From the NCBI GenBank assembly GCA_033762255.1, contig JANRLT010000022.1:1-64000 (forward strand): 64,000 nt of DNA, in the 5' to 3' direction. Positions 54,001 through 61,917 of the stretch are shown one piece after another (within the stretch, counting starts at the first letter, position 1; every line of letters starts with the position of its first letter). The notes below the pieces were generated by a model. That model was not told where the DNA came from and searched no databases. It was given only the letters and a program-made list of their open reading frames with translations. A program made the translations under genes and the position numbers. The DNA comes from Pirellulales bacterium (GTDB lineage Bacteria > Planctomycetota > Planctomycetia > Pirellulales > JALHPA01).

Positions 54001-56770
54001 CCGAAACTCCGTCCAAATTCGCTTCGATGGTGATCGTGCCGCTGGTCACGCTGCCAGAAAGGGCATCCGGCTTGCCAATGACGGCATTCACATTCAAGGT
54101 GTCATCGGCCTGGAGCCGGATATTGCCATTTGGCGTATAGACTGGACCATTGATGCTCAAATTGTGGCCATTGGCATCTGAGAGGTAAATCTGGATATCG
54201 CCACCAGCGGCGATTGCCCCGGCCGAACCAATCGTCAGATCTGCGTCATTCCATTCTTGAATAAAGATACCCCCCGTGCCCGCCAGGTAATCCGCGGCGG
54301 AGGTCGCCTCGGTCGCGCTGTTGGTTTGGATGGGAGCGGCCAGTGTCCCGATCGAGCCATTGCCAGTCGGGCTATTCTTTAACGAGAGCAACCGGGAAGT
54401 GATAAAGTTGATGCTTCCTGCGGTCCGACCAGGGACATCGATCGCGGGATTCCACAAGATGGAACCGTTATTGCTTTGCACATTATACCCCCCCCCCGCG
54501 ACGGTGGCATTAGCCAGGACCGCGTTGCCCGTGCCGCCGCCAGCAGTATTGACATTGATCGTCACCGCGTTGGCGCTGGTGCTGCGTGAGGTAATATTTG
54601 ACACGGTAACCTGGGTATTGGCGGCTGTCCCCTGATATTGGGCGCCTTGCAAGAAACCCTCGGAGCCAATTCCGTCGGCATTGGCATTCAGGGTCAGCGT
54701 GGAACTGGTATCAAACATGGCAATCGCCGCGTCGAGGGCTAATTCCAAGGCATCATTGCTGGTGATCACGGCATCCCCCCCCACCACCATGCCATCCCCG
54801 TTCACGCTGGTTTGACCAACCAACCGCAATGTCCCCGCGCTATTTAAGACGGTTAAATTGCCATCATTGGTGACTACCGCGGTAAGGTCCGCGCCGTCCG
54901 CCTCGGTAACAAACACACTATTTGCTCCGCCGGTCAGGATCAATTTGCCCGCGGCAGACAGAATGGGTGAGCCGCTGCTACCGATGCCCGTACCTTGCAG
55001 CGACAATGTGGCCGAACCCAAATTAAAGCTGGCGGCACCGGTCCGGGTGATGCTGTTGAATTCGGAAATGGTGACATTGGCCGCCAGATTCAGGGTGTTG
55101 GCCAGGGTAAAGGTGTCACCCGCTTGGCCGCCGCCGGCAATCGACAGTGTGTTGCTCGCGCTATTAAGCGTGACGGCGTCATCCCCGTCATTGGTATCGA
55201 TACTCAGGCTGGTGACGCCCGCCACGGGACCGGTAACGATGTTGGTGCCGCTTCCCGTCCAACCCGCGGTGATCGCGGCGGCGGTTAGCGTGATTGGCTG
55301 GGAATCGGCAAGGGTGTAGGTTGTTCCATCCGAACTGATCGCCAGGGTGTTGTTTTGTCCCGCTCCAGCGCTGTAGGTCACCGCTCCGCTATTAAAATCA
55401 AGCGTGGTGCCGGCTGGTGCTGCGGGGGGAGTGAACGAAATGTATAACTTGGGCTGCGAAGCCGCTAAAGTCGTCTCCGAAGGCTCGATCCCCCAACCAT
55501 CCGTGCCATCCACCCAGGGATTGATCACCCAACCGTAATTGGGTGTGCCATTCGACCAGGCTTGCAAGTCCGTCAAGATGTCAAACTGTTGAAATCCAGC
55601 CTGAGAATTAGGATTGCGGGCGACCACGCCGGCTTGGGTATTGAAAGCGGTTTCCGCTTCTACCCCGTCGATGTTGACTCCGCCACCCAGGGAGTTGTAC
55701 GTGGCTGTCAGTTGATTCCAGTCGATTTTCATCCGGTGAAATGTGCCGCCGTCACCCGCCGCGTTGCTGCCAAAGCTGCGCAACATCATGCTGGCGCCAT
55801 TAATGGTCGAACCATAAGGAATTTGGTTGGGGCCATTGCCAAAAATATTGTCAAAACGGATCAGAAGCTGATGATTGGCGTTGGCATTTGGTTCGGTAAA
55901 ATCCGAGAAAATGGTGGTGGTCTGCGTTCCCGCCGTAAACGCTGCGGGGACATTTTGCTGAATCCAGGTGTCTTGGGTTCCCTGGTAGCCCCCAACACCA
56001 TTTTGGAATGTGATAAAGTTGGTCCCGGCTGGCTCCCATTCCACGACCAAGCGGGGTCGTTGGGTAACCGTGCCATGCTCTTTGGTACGAAATTCCCAAC
56101 CGTCGGTGCCGCTGGCCCAGGGGATAAATCCCCAACCGTGATTGGCGGTGCCATCCGACCAGGCCTGGACATCTTCGGTGACAAAGGCGGGATAAACGAC
56201 GCCATTGGGGGCGTCGGCGTTGCGGCTGGCATTCCCCACATGGGCAAAAGAGACGGTATTAAGCTCGATACCGTCATTGGCGAGGCCATCGGTAAAGGAA
56301 TCCCAAGTCGCGGTGGATTCATCCCAAGCGTTTAACACCCGATAAAGCTGGCCGCCGTCACCACCGTTGAAAGTTGTGAATTCAACACGGGCGGAGATGA
56401 TTCTAGAACCGAGCGGAACTTGTCCCGCGCCATTGCCAAAGATATTGTCAAATCGCAGCAACCCATGTCCGGCGTTATTTGCATTAGCGTCCGTAAAGTC
56501 AATCAAAATACCAGCAGTGGCACCCTGGGGAGCGGCCGCGTTGGCTTGCAAAAGCTGCGTATCCGCCGTCCCCATATAGCCATCCACCCCTTCCTGGAAC
56601 GTGCTGGTGGTTGACAGGGCAAAGCGTTCCTCCAGGTTTTCCAGCGAAATTTTGCGGCTTAAAGCCTGCCGAGCCGGGTGCAAAGTCTCTTGAGAACGTG
56701 TCGATCCGTGACGAAGGTTGGCGGTTTGACGGTTACGGGCGAACAAACGAGCCAGTGTGCGGGTCACCAT
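48095..56770 (-). CDS. Giant surface protein with four DNRLRE domains, beta-helix repeats and a C-terminal dockerin-like module
   Basis: The ATG at 56770 has AAGGA nine bases upstream; a TTG at 56803 is weaker. The 2891-residue product starts with a basic stretch and LENLEERFALS, a motif seen near the N-terminus of many large planctomycete surface proteins. Two DNRLRE-like domains (about 60-440), a long stretch of Gly/Asn/Thr-rich beta-helix-type repeats, Ig/cadherin-like segments (about 1280-1570), two more DNRLRE-like domains, more beta-helix repeats and a C-terminal dockerin-like segment (YNLDGQVDGADYTVVDSFLG and DGLVTPADYLPIDS, two calcium-loop-type repeats) follow. The layout of the two halves is duplicated. 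It is probably a secreted, matrix-forming adhesin. Sorting route unknown. Confidence 0.88.
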   Translation of the reverse strand: MVTRTLARLFARNRQTANLRHGSTRSQETLHPARQALSRKISLENLEERFALSTTSTFQEGVDGYMGTADTQLLQANAAAPQGATAGILIDFTDANANNAGHGLLRFDNIFGNGAGQVPLGSRIISARVEFTTFNGGDGGQLYRVLNAWDESTATWDSFTDGLANDGIELNTVSFAHVGNASRNADAPNGVVYPAFVTEDVQAWSDGTANHGWGFIPWASGTDGWEFRTKEHGTVTQRPRLVVEWEPAGTNFITFQNGVGGYQGTQDTWIQQNVPAAFTAGTQTTTIFSDFTEPNANANHQLLIRFDNIFGNGPNQIPYGSTINGASMMLRSFGSNAAGDGGTFHRMKIDWNQLTATYNSLGGGVNIDGVEAETAFNTQAGVVARNPNSQAGFQQFDILTDLQAWSNGTPNYGWVINPWVDGTDGWGIEPSETTLAASQPKLYISFTPPAAPAGTTLDFNSGAVTYSAGAGQNNTLAISSDGTTYTLADSQPITLTAAAITAGWTGSGTNIVTGPVAGVTSLSIDTNDGDDAVTLNSASNTLSIAGGGQAGDTFTLANTLNLAANVTISEFNSITRTGAASFNLGSATLSLQGTGIGSSGSPILSAAGKLILTGGANSVFVTEADGADLTAVVTNDGNLTVLNSAGTLRLVGQTSVNGDGMVVGGDAVITSNDALELALDAAIAMFDTSSTLTLNANADGIGSEGFLQGAQYQGTAANTQVTVSNITSRSTSANAVTINVNTAGGGTGNAVLANATVAGGGYNVQSNNGSILWNPAIDVPGRTAGSINFITSRLLSLKNSPTGNGSIGTLAAPIQTNSATEATSAADYLAGTGGIFIQEWNDADLTIGSAGAIAAGGDIQIYLSDANGHNLSINGPVYTPNGNIRLQADDTLNVNAVIGKPDALSGSVTSGTITIEANLDGVSDGHRLDMTNSPGVFTTNNTANAVTLSLSATSVSSNFSAIIISNVEVGNGGTITINAAAGTNPARAGSILNASMVNTLNAGATGTVILNGGGGGSGGSIGDNLNSIRTTAGTIIATTTQDGIYITETDGADLTVNTSVPGGSTISVPSVVVNNLSGLLRVTGPSANDSFTGSVFFLQSPGGIELAAQVGDANSGPIILDAMSGDVFASAPWNILNNTVTVTDGNVVQLGPTTTLGGGILVSATGFEVGSGESLLGFGTVSGPLSILAGGTVAPGLSPIGLITDDLTLTAGSTASFDLNGVTAGSLYDQINTDNFTLGGATLALTLGYMPTLGDSFTLINNMGTVSGTFAQGSSIILDTYFFTINYAGGDGNDVVLTYTKTVPVVDVVNVFPDPRNSSVASIQVNFTEAVNGFDISDLTLTRNSLPVSLTGVTVTTSNNINWTINNLTVPTNLDGSYVLTVTANGTIVSQDDNTPLAASGNEDWVKSASVNAAPVLDNTGNMSLGAINEDTISNSGSLVSAIISSAGGDRITDLDGDPEGIAVIGVSNSNGAWEYSLDNGATWASLAGVTANSARLLASDATTRVRFIPSPNYNGTVSTGLTFRAWDQSQGVNGDLFDASLSGFTTPFSVATETASITVTPTFDNPLINNSIFLQGFNGYTGTVDTVIQAANPTADNSAATTLSVSPTSGTQQTTLLRYENLFGNGPGQIPFGAKIIDAYLTLNSTAANLGGQLHRMVSSWSATDNWNTFGGNGIQNNNVEARTAFNSFAGSAAGGAGVNAGQANFGVRDDLQAWSNGETNNGWAFLPISPNPYTWSLDSSEAAIVGNRPQLVVTWITPGTQTLVLQQNVNGYTAGFDTQVSQNAPDADASNAQTILIDFTDGGNNAAHGIIKYGDLVGNAINQIPAGSTILGASLMLFSNSGNSRGDGGRFFRLNTDFGLNPTWNTTVEGIDPATETTGIYSDQAGQAALSPNEQSARNYYNVTNDVQAWVNGEANNGWGIVPWAGGSDGWIFNSMNATTADTRPELTIFYLPPSATAVAATLDVVDGVLAYSAGTGFANNVVINAASGVYTISDSGEPITLTAAAIANGWTLSDANTATGPSSSVNLLKVNTGDGVDSVTLQAIEDSLQIVGGGQLGDSLTILGNTTAAGGEVSINSFSTVTQTAGTLINVGNGFVDIRAGAIGTSTDPIRTQAGAITALAGEGGAYVTELDGASIRGLAIGTGDVSFTNLSGILAVDSALQTYQGNIFLSSDDGIVVNADIGNLSMLGTITINANTDNTGAEGYSQSPVATVSTDNTTNAAITITVGGAGDARLARMSTGGGVSPSVGRLTVNAGGSILLAEGIPTPDRLLTNSTTIRAAEFYLTSGANGSIGTVSSPLPLDAAISINPQTELVHGLYGTAGTGGLYVNAWGPNDFAVFNATATGGGVTVMTTNSTGHDLTIRGPVTTQGPGAIILQADDSVFIYSAIGGAGFAGTVQIDTNLDGVSTGHQLLMDPASSITTSNTTANAVLLTVSAEGNSQIVLNNVTTGDGGTVTVDPLARTSASRAGGITMQPGAVVNVGSGTVVLLADENNIGSPTQPVRTQAGTVVATNINGGIYLSEVDGASFTANTTSGNATHDIVITNDAGVLRIGGATGTDSGAPISLTSAGGVTLSANITDIDSGSLTIAAAAGVTVDGTVSIAKNVNLVDTDPLPLVDTRDVTITVGSGLTVNGLRGDALSLLGNASRLTIRENGLANGLLVLNSLAMSGESLIDLNDNDLVLNYDPLGTNPTGDITAFIDNYYSFGLIATGSGVPVIGSTTVDNSGGGRIIIAVDNANSQFGDVGNPFYDLTLGNSTFGTGFNQTIIRFTYPGDYNLDGQVDGADYTVVDSFLGSTTPGLSGGWTLGDGDFDGLVTPADYLPIDSNFGSGVGNPLAAGDVIALFSESDVESLVGADVLAGAVWHQAEESTTKSARGLAVADFFGEF
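50580..52070 (-). repeat. Internal module copy 2 of the giant surface protein
   Basis: Two further DNRLRE-like domains followed by SAGTGFANN, ITLTAAAIANGW and LQIVGGGQLGDS, aligning with the corresponding stretches of copy 1 about 4.5 kb away. Between the copies lie beta-helix repeats and Ig-like segments. Confidence 0.75.
55120..56600 (-). repeat. Internal module copy 1 of the giant surface protein
   Basis: Two DNRLRE-like domains followed by a segment containing SAGAGQNN, ITLTAAAITAGW and LSIAGGGQAGDT, then the start of the beta-helix array. The same order recurs in the second copy (50580-52070). Sequence identity is moderate, so the duplication is old. Confidence 0.75.
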
Positions 56771-57300
56771 GAAGTCATCCTTAAGTAAGTAGAAAGCGCG
56801 CAAATTCTCTGTTAAAAAACCGATGTAACTGCTCCAAGAATCCAGCCAATCATCTACTGCGAAAAGATTCGCGATAAACCATTGACATGACGAGCCGGTT
56901 TACCTCTACCGGTGAGAGTAAGTTTAATGGCGAATTGTTAAGATACGCTAAAAGCTGAATGTCAATTCGATTTGATTACTGTTAAATAAGCGTGAGTAGC
57001 GCGATGATGTTTTTGCGGATTTCCGCCGTTTAACGCAATTTTAGCCTGCGCAGTTTAACATTGATGCGAATTTAAATAGCTTTGTTAATTTTTTTGAAGA
57101 GCCTAAAACTGCAGTGATCCAGATTTTGTAATTATTCACACAAGCCTAACACTATCTCAAATCAAACGACACATTGGCTGGTTAAAATTCTTCTGCGTAA
57201 ATCGAGTTGGCAAACTCAAGTCACACTGACATTTCGCTGCAATACTCCTATCATTTGTGTAGGAGCGTTTTTGTTTATTAGCCCCCCGGGATTGGAATCC
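56771..57300. other. 530-bp AT-rich divergent intergenic region
   Basis: AT-rich non-coding region between the giant gene and the DUF1559 gene. It must hold promoters for both. The right end has a hairpin next to the DUF1559 start. I see no ORF or RNA gene. A short GAGTT-GGCA-AACTC inverted repeat lies near 57205-57220. Confidence 0.45.
57245..57265 (+). promoter_or_regulatory. Hairpin that pairs with the AGGAG near the DUF1559 start
   Basis: CTCCTA (57245-57250) pairs exactly with TAGGAG (57260-57265) across a nine-base loop, and is followed by CGTTTTTGTTT. The right arm contains AGGAG, five bases before a possible TTG start at 57271. The hairpin could hide this ribosome-binding site or end transcription early. 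Confidence 0.4.
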
Positions 57301-58257
57301 ATGAATTTGATTTTTAGCACTCGCACGAAGCGTGGCTTTACTCTGGTCGAACTATTAGTTGTCATCGCCATTATCGGCATCTTAGTCGCGCTGCTCTTAC
57401 CCGCGATCCAGTCCGCCCGCGAGGCCGCTCGCCGCAGCAGTTGCATCAATAACATGCGGCAACTCGGCTTGGCCTGCCACAACTACATGGGCATCCATAA
57501 AGCCTTACCCCCTGCGTACTTAGAGTACAACGCCACGCTGCGACCAAACCTCCGGGACACCAGTTTTCACACGTTGATGCTGCAATATATCGAAGAATCC
57601 AATATCGCCAAAATTTATAACTTTAAAGTGAACTGGAATGATGCCGCCAACCGCCGCGCCACCGATGTCGAGATTCCCCTTTTGATTTGCCCTTCTGTCG
57701 GTGATTCCGAACGCCAGTGGGCCACGGATTACGCTCCCTGCACGGTCATCAGCAATTCCAATAATTACGCCCTGGCCTCGGATAATCCCAGCACGCCCAA
57801 GCTAATCGATTATTTGGAAAGCAAAGGGATTAAAAGCCGTCGAATCACCGACTCGGAATCACGAATGCAAATTCAAGGAAATGGCCTGTCGGGTTATATC
57901 CAAGGGGCGTTGCGGCAAAATCTCAAGACCCCGTTTAAAAAGCTCACTGACGGATTGTCCAAGACATTTTTGCTGTTTGAAGATGCCGGCCGACCCGTTC
58001 GCTACAAGTACGGTCAACGCACGAACGCCATTGTGGCCAAGGAGCGGACTGGGGAAGGAACCGAGTGGTTCAACCATGACAACTATTTTCATGTGCATAA
58101 TTATCCCATGTTTAACTACCACAATGGGAATGAAATTTATGGCATGCACAACGGCGGGGCGGTCTTTTTAAACTGCGATGCATCGACCGAATTCGTCAGC
58201 GAGGAAATCAACGACAGGATTTTTGTCGCGCGGTTTTCGGTCAATTCAGGGGATTAG
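57301..58257 (+). CDS. DUF1559 protein with prepilin-type N-terminus
   Basis: The 318-residue protein has a type IV pilin-like start: a short basic leader, then [23 protein letters not shown], the peptidase cleavage and hydrophobic segment, followed by the DUF1559 body ([25 protein letters not shown]). These proteins are hugely multiplied in planctomycetes and are thought to be pseudopilin-like surface or secretion components. The ATG at 57301 is chosen by family habit; a TTG at 57271 with AGGAG five bases upstream is an alternative that would add ten residues. It is divergent from the giant gene. Confidence 0.9.
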   Translation: MNLIFSTRTKRGFTLVELLVVIAIIGILVALLLPAIQSAREAARRSSCINNMRQLGLACHNYMGIHKALPPAYLEYNATLRPNLRDTSFHTLMLQYIEESNIAKIYNFKVNWNDAANRRATDVEIPLLICPSVGDSERQWATDYAPCTVISNSNNYALASDNPSTPKLIDYLESKGIKSRRITDSESRMQIQGNGLSGYIQGALRQNLKTPFKKLTDGLSKTFLLFEDAGRPVRYKYGQRTNAIVAKERTGEGTEWFNHDNYFHVHNYPMFNYHNGNEIYGMHNGGAVFLNCDASTEFVSEEINDRIFVARFSVNSGD

Positions 58258-58273
58258 GCTTTAAAATCCGTGG

Positions 58274-58302
58274 CGGAATTCGCCAGAATTCCGAAGTCTT
58301 TT
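58274..58302. terminator. Likely bidirectional terminator between convergent DUF1559 and TolC genes
   Basis: A perfect 8-bp CGGAATTC / GAATTCCG stem with a four-base loop, followed on the plus strand by AAGTCTTTT. On the minus strand it is followed after a few bases by GATTTT. Moderate quality on both strands. Confidence 0.5.
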
Positions 58303-58418
58303 GGAGTTATCAAAATCGGAACTTTAGCAAGTTCAGCTACGTGGTAATCCAGGCGAAAGCTTGGCAAGTACTCCTGCGTAGTGACGATTGTCATGATCGC
58401 TCAAGGCCTAAAAACTTG

Positions 58419-60275
58419 CTATGGCAGCCGGTCCAACCCCAGGGCCGCGCGATAATCGGCCTCGGCTTCGTGAAATTGGGCCCGGGCCTCGATCTCTTTC
58501 ATCGCGGCCTCAATGGCGTATTGCTCGCGCAGGGTTACTTTGAGCATATCGCTTAACCCCTCGGAAAAATTCAGCCGCTCGCGCTCGGCGAGTTCCTCGG
58601 CATAACGGACCGCCTCGCTAGCCCGTTGAACCTGCACATAGGTGGCGACCATGGCGGCGTACGCGGACTGGACCTGAGCGCTAATTTTATCCTCGGCCAG
58701 TTCCCGCTTGGCCCGCAACTGGCTGATCTTGGCCTGTACCGCTTGAATTTTGCCCCATCCCTTGCGCCGCTGCAACGGCACATCCACATACACTCCCGCT
58801 TCTAACTCAAAGGGGGATTTATCCCGCTTAGAACTAGTTGGCTCACCCACATCCTGCGACCCGTAGACCTGCGCATCGACCTCGGGTAGGGTCTCATTTT
58901 TGGCCAAGTTTAGATCAATTTCGAGCTCTTGCCGCAGTATGTCATACAACGCCAGGTCGGGCCGATTGTAATACGCCGCCTGAATATCCGTGACCAACCC
59001 CCGGGGATCAAGCGGCCGAATGGAGGGGAAATCGGGAATTTGCTCCAGTGTCGGGACAACCGGCTCGCCGTTGGCATCCCGTAAATAAAGCGACAGTTTC
59101 ACGCTCTTTTCCCACAGCTTACGTTCGGTTTCGGCTAATTTTACCTGCCGTTCCGCCACCAACCGCAAATTATCCGTCAGTTCCGGCGGATCAATCAACT
59201 GTGCTTCGACTTGCTTACGGATTCGATCCGTCCGGTCCAGGGCGAGGTCCAAAATCCCCTGCGCGATCTTGCGGGCCTGGCCCGCCGCCACCCATTCCCA
59301 ATAGGCGTAACTGGCTTCTTGGACAAAGTCGATTAACTGCGCTTGGATGTCCGGCTCGGCATAGCGGCGTTCTAGCATCGCGCGGGATAATTCCGCCCGC
59401 CGTTCGTCGATGATCCGATTTTTGGCAAACGGAACATACATCCCTAGTTTAAATTCGCCCCCTTTATTGGTTTCGCGTTCCAGATACCAGGGTTGAAATT
59501 CTCCCCGCCCTATGCGGTATCCGCCAAACAAATCCGAGCCGGGAAACAGTGGCTGAACAAAGCCCACCGAATGGCGGTAGTTTTCGTAAAAACCGAGGGG
59601 CATATTCTCGCTGGAGGCTTTGATTTTGGTATCAAACGCGCCGCTGGCGGCCAGATAATTTCCCGCCGCCAAATCACGCGAATAAATCGCGGACTCTAGC
59701 AGCGGATAACTGCGATAGACCGAATTGATCACTTGCGGCAAAAGCACCTTGGGGGCCGTGGGAGCCTTACCCGCCGCCGCTCCTCGCGGGATTTCCTCGA
59801 CGCCATTTCCCTTCTCTGTCGGAAGTGGTGGCAACGGGGCATCCGGCTGTTCAGATGCATTAGCCGCAGGCGGTGATGCTTGCGTTGCGGTTCCAGGGAC
59901 GGTTGACTCGGGTGGAGCTGGAGGGGGTGGTAACGGCGCACCCGCTCCGTCATCCGGCTGCCGCGGTACCTCCGCCTGTGTATGCTTTGCCAACTGAATG
60001 TCCTGATCCGCGTGGGAAGGAGGCGGATTAGTTTTGTCAGGGATGTTTAAAACCCGTTGTGCGGCGGATGGGGAATTTTCCCGCCAAAAGCTGGGGGCGA
60101 CCGGCTGGGTGATAGACGCGTTTGCCGCCCGAGTTGTATTTTGCACCCGGGAAGCAGAAAGAGAATTGCCGTCAGCGGTTTTCCGCAAGGGGGATGGGGG
60201 CGCGGGAGAGCGCGTGGATTGGCACCCTAGCGCCAACCCAACCGCCACGAACAAAAACATCCATGTTTTTGGCAT
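58419..60275 (-). CDS. TolC-family outer-membrane lipoprotein
   Basis: The ATG at 60275 opens a lipoprotein signal with the box LALGC (Cys18), so I prefer it to the frame start at 60329. The 618-residue protein has a Pro/Ala-rich linker of about 150 residues, then a TolC/OEP domain with long helices (about 190-610). In a Gram-negative-like envelope it would form the outer-membrane tunnel of a tripartite exporter. HlyD and ABC proteins are encoded upstream on the same strand. The Pro-rich linker is longer than usual for this family. Confidence 0.87.
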   Translation of the reverse strand: MPKTWMFLFVAVGLALGCQSTRSPAPPSPLRKTADGNSLSASRVQNTTRAANASITQPVAPSFWRENSPSAAQRVLNIPDKTNPPPSHADQDIQLAKHTQAEVPRQPDDGAGAPLPPPPAPPESTVPGTATQASPPAANASEQPDAPLPPLPTEKGNGVEEIPRGAAAGKAPTAPKVLLPQVINSVYRSYPLLESAIYSRDLAAGNYLAASGAFDTKIKASSENMPLGFYENYRHSVGFVQPLFPGSDLFGGYRIGRGEFQPWYLERETNKGGEFKLGMYVPFAKNRIIDERRAELSRAMLERRYAEPDIQAQLIDFVQEASYAYWEWVAAGQARKIAQGILDLALDRTDRIRKQVEAQLIDPPELTDNLRLVAERQVKLAETERKLWEKSVKLSLYLRDANGEPVVPTLEQIPDFPSIRPLDPRGLVTDIQAAYYNRPDLALYDILRQELEIDLNLAKNETLPEVDAQVYGSQDVGEPTSSKRDKSPFELEAGVYVDVPLQRRKGWGKIQAVQAKISQLRAKRELAEDKISAQVQSAYAAMVATYVQVQRASEAVRYAEELAERERLNFSEGLSDMLKVTLREQYAIEAAMKEIEARAQFHEAEADYRAALGLDRLP

Positions 60276-60404
60276 GAAAACCCAACCTAGATCCCGCAGA
60301 TGACACAGTTTATCCCTTAGCCATGTCACGCTATGGGATTCATCGACCCGCCTTACTGGCTAGCTGCATGAGGATTGCAGGAAAAAGCCACAAACCTGGG
60401 CGTG

Positions 60405-61901
60405 CTAGCTTTTTGGCAGCTTGGGGGGTTTGGATTTTTTTTCGGTTTTGGCTTCGTCTTTTTCCAAATCAACCACCGGGGGAAAGCTGTTCAGTCGCCG
60501 CCAGAACTCAAACCACAGCGGGACCCGGTCTAAGAGCACCCAGCCGTTAGCGCGCACACCTTGGCGGAGAAAGCGAACATCGGGCCAGGGGGGATCGGTG
60601 GGATCGGGCTTAATGAGGACACGGAATTTGCCGTATCCGTTATCGGTGGCATCGACCGAGATAACCTTTCCTCCAAATGTGCCCACGGCAACCGAGGGCC
60701 AGCCGGAAAACTGAATCGCGGGCCATCCCTCGAACTGCAGGCGGACATGCCGACCGGGTTCGACCAGGGGAGCATCGTTGCCATCCAGCCACAACTGAAC
60801 CGCCCGATCTTTGGTTTCGGGAACAATCGTGCAAATCATGTCTCCTTCCTTGAGAAACTGGCTCCCTTGATTGGGAGTGATCTGCAGGATAAAGCCATCA
60901 AAGGGAGCCAAAATGACCTGGTCCCGCTGGCGGGAAACTTTAATCCGGGCCTCCAGGACTTCCTTTTCCGCTTTACTTAATTCCTGCTGCGCCTTGGCGA
61001 CATCGCTTTCCGCCTTGGAAATATCCCCCCGGGCCTTGGTCAGGCTGGCCTGGGCGTATTCGATATCACCCTGGGCTTTTTGGATTTTTGCATGGCGGTC
61101 CCGCTCTTTGGCCGCCAGTTCGGATTCGGCCGAATCGACGTAGGATTCGGCCCGCTTGACTTTAGCCTGGTATTCGATCAATTTTCGCTCGATTTCCTGC
61201 AATTTTTGTAGGGAAATATTACCCGCCTGCTGCAGGCGTTTGGTCCGGTCAAATTCCGCCTGAAGCTGCGGGATGGCGGCGTTGTATTCATCCAACTGGT
61301 GCTTTTCGGCCTGGAGCTTATCCGCGGCCATTTGCACGTAGGCCTCTTGCGAGGCGACTGTTTCATCCTTGACGTTTTGATAGGCGCGCAATTGTCCTTC
61401 CAACGCCGAGATGATGGCCTTGGAGGCGAGCAGCATCCGTTCATTTGCCTGCAATTGGTCCTTGGCGGCCTTGGCCTGGTTTTCGGTGTTGGCCAACTGA
61501 TCAGCCAGGCGTTGGCTGTAATCCTCGTCCAAGTCGCTAATTTCGACGATCATCTGGCCTTTGGTGACACGGGCGTTTTCTTCGATGCCATCCCCCCAGC
61601 GGACAATTCGCCCCTTGATGGGGGCCTCGATGGTTTGCGATCTTTCCCCGGGCGCAAACGCGATCACATTGCCGCTGCCGGTCACGGACTGCTGCCAGGG
61701 GGCAAATGCCAAAAACAACACCGCCGCCACCAGCGTCATAAATAAGAGTTTGGCGATCCAACGGGCTTTTTTAGAGGAGCGCACCAAGCGCAGGGAGGGA
61801 ACCGCGTCCTCGCTATAAGCCACGGGAGACAACAGCGGCTGACGGTCCGTGTGCCCCTGGGCGGGCGCATGATCAGCGGGATGGAGCGTGGTCGGGGACA
61901 T
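60405..61901 (-). CDS. HlyD-family membrane-fusion protein
   Basis: The 498-residue protein has a short cytoplasmic N-terminus, one membrane segment (about 48-70), a biotinyl-lipoyl-like segment (TIEAPIKGRIVRWGDG near 90-115), a long coiled coil (about 125-330) and the closing lipoyl half (ILAPFDGFILQITPNQGSQFLKEGD). A Lys-rich tail (EKKSKPPKLPKS) ends it. It bridges the ABC transporter to the TolC partner; the gene starts 16 bases after the ABC stop and lies 129 bp before the TolC gene. Confidence 0.92.
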   Translation of the reverse strand: MSPTTLHPADHAPAQGHTDRQPLLSPVAYSEDAVPSLRLVRSSKKARWIAKLLFMTLVAAVLFLAFAPWQQSVTGSGNVIAFAPGERSQTIEAPIKGRIVRWGDGIEENARVTKGQMIVEISDLDEDYSQRLADQLANTENQAKAAKDQLQANERMLLASKAIISALEGQLRAYQNVKDETVASQEAYVQMAADKLQAEKHQLDEYNAAIPQLQAEFDRTKRLQQAGNISLQKLQEIERKLIEYQAKVKRAESYVDSAESELAAKERDRHAKIQKAQGDIEYAQASLTKARGDISKAESDVAKAQQELSKAEKEVLEARIKVSRQRDQVILAPFDGFILQITPNQGSQFLKEGDMICTIVPETKDRAVQLWLDGNDAPLVEPGRHVRLQFEGWPAIQFSGWPSVAVGTFGGKVISVDATDNGYGKFRVLIKPDPTDPPWPDVRFLRQGVRANGWVLLDRVPLWFEFWRRLNSFPPVVDLEKDEAKTEKKSKPPKLPKS

Positions 61902-61917
61902 ATCAACAATTCTCGAA

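Noticed and set aside
55562-56335. Plus-strand ORF of 257 residues inside the giant surface-protein gene
   Set aside because: Shadow frame opposite the first DNRLRE pair.
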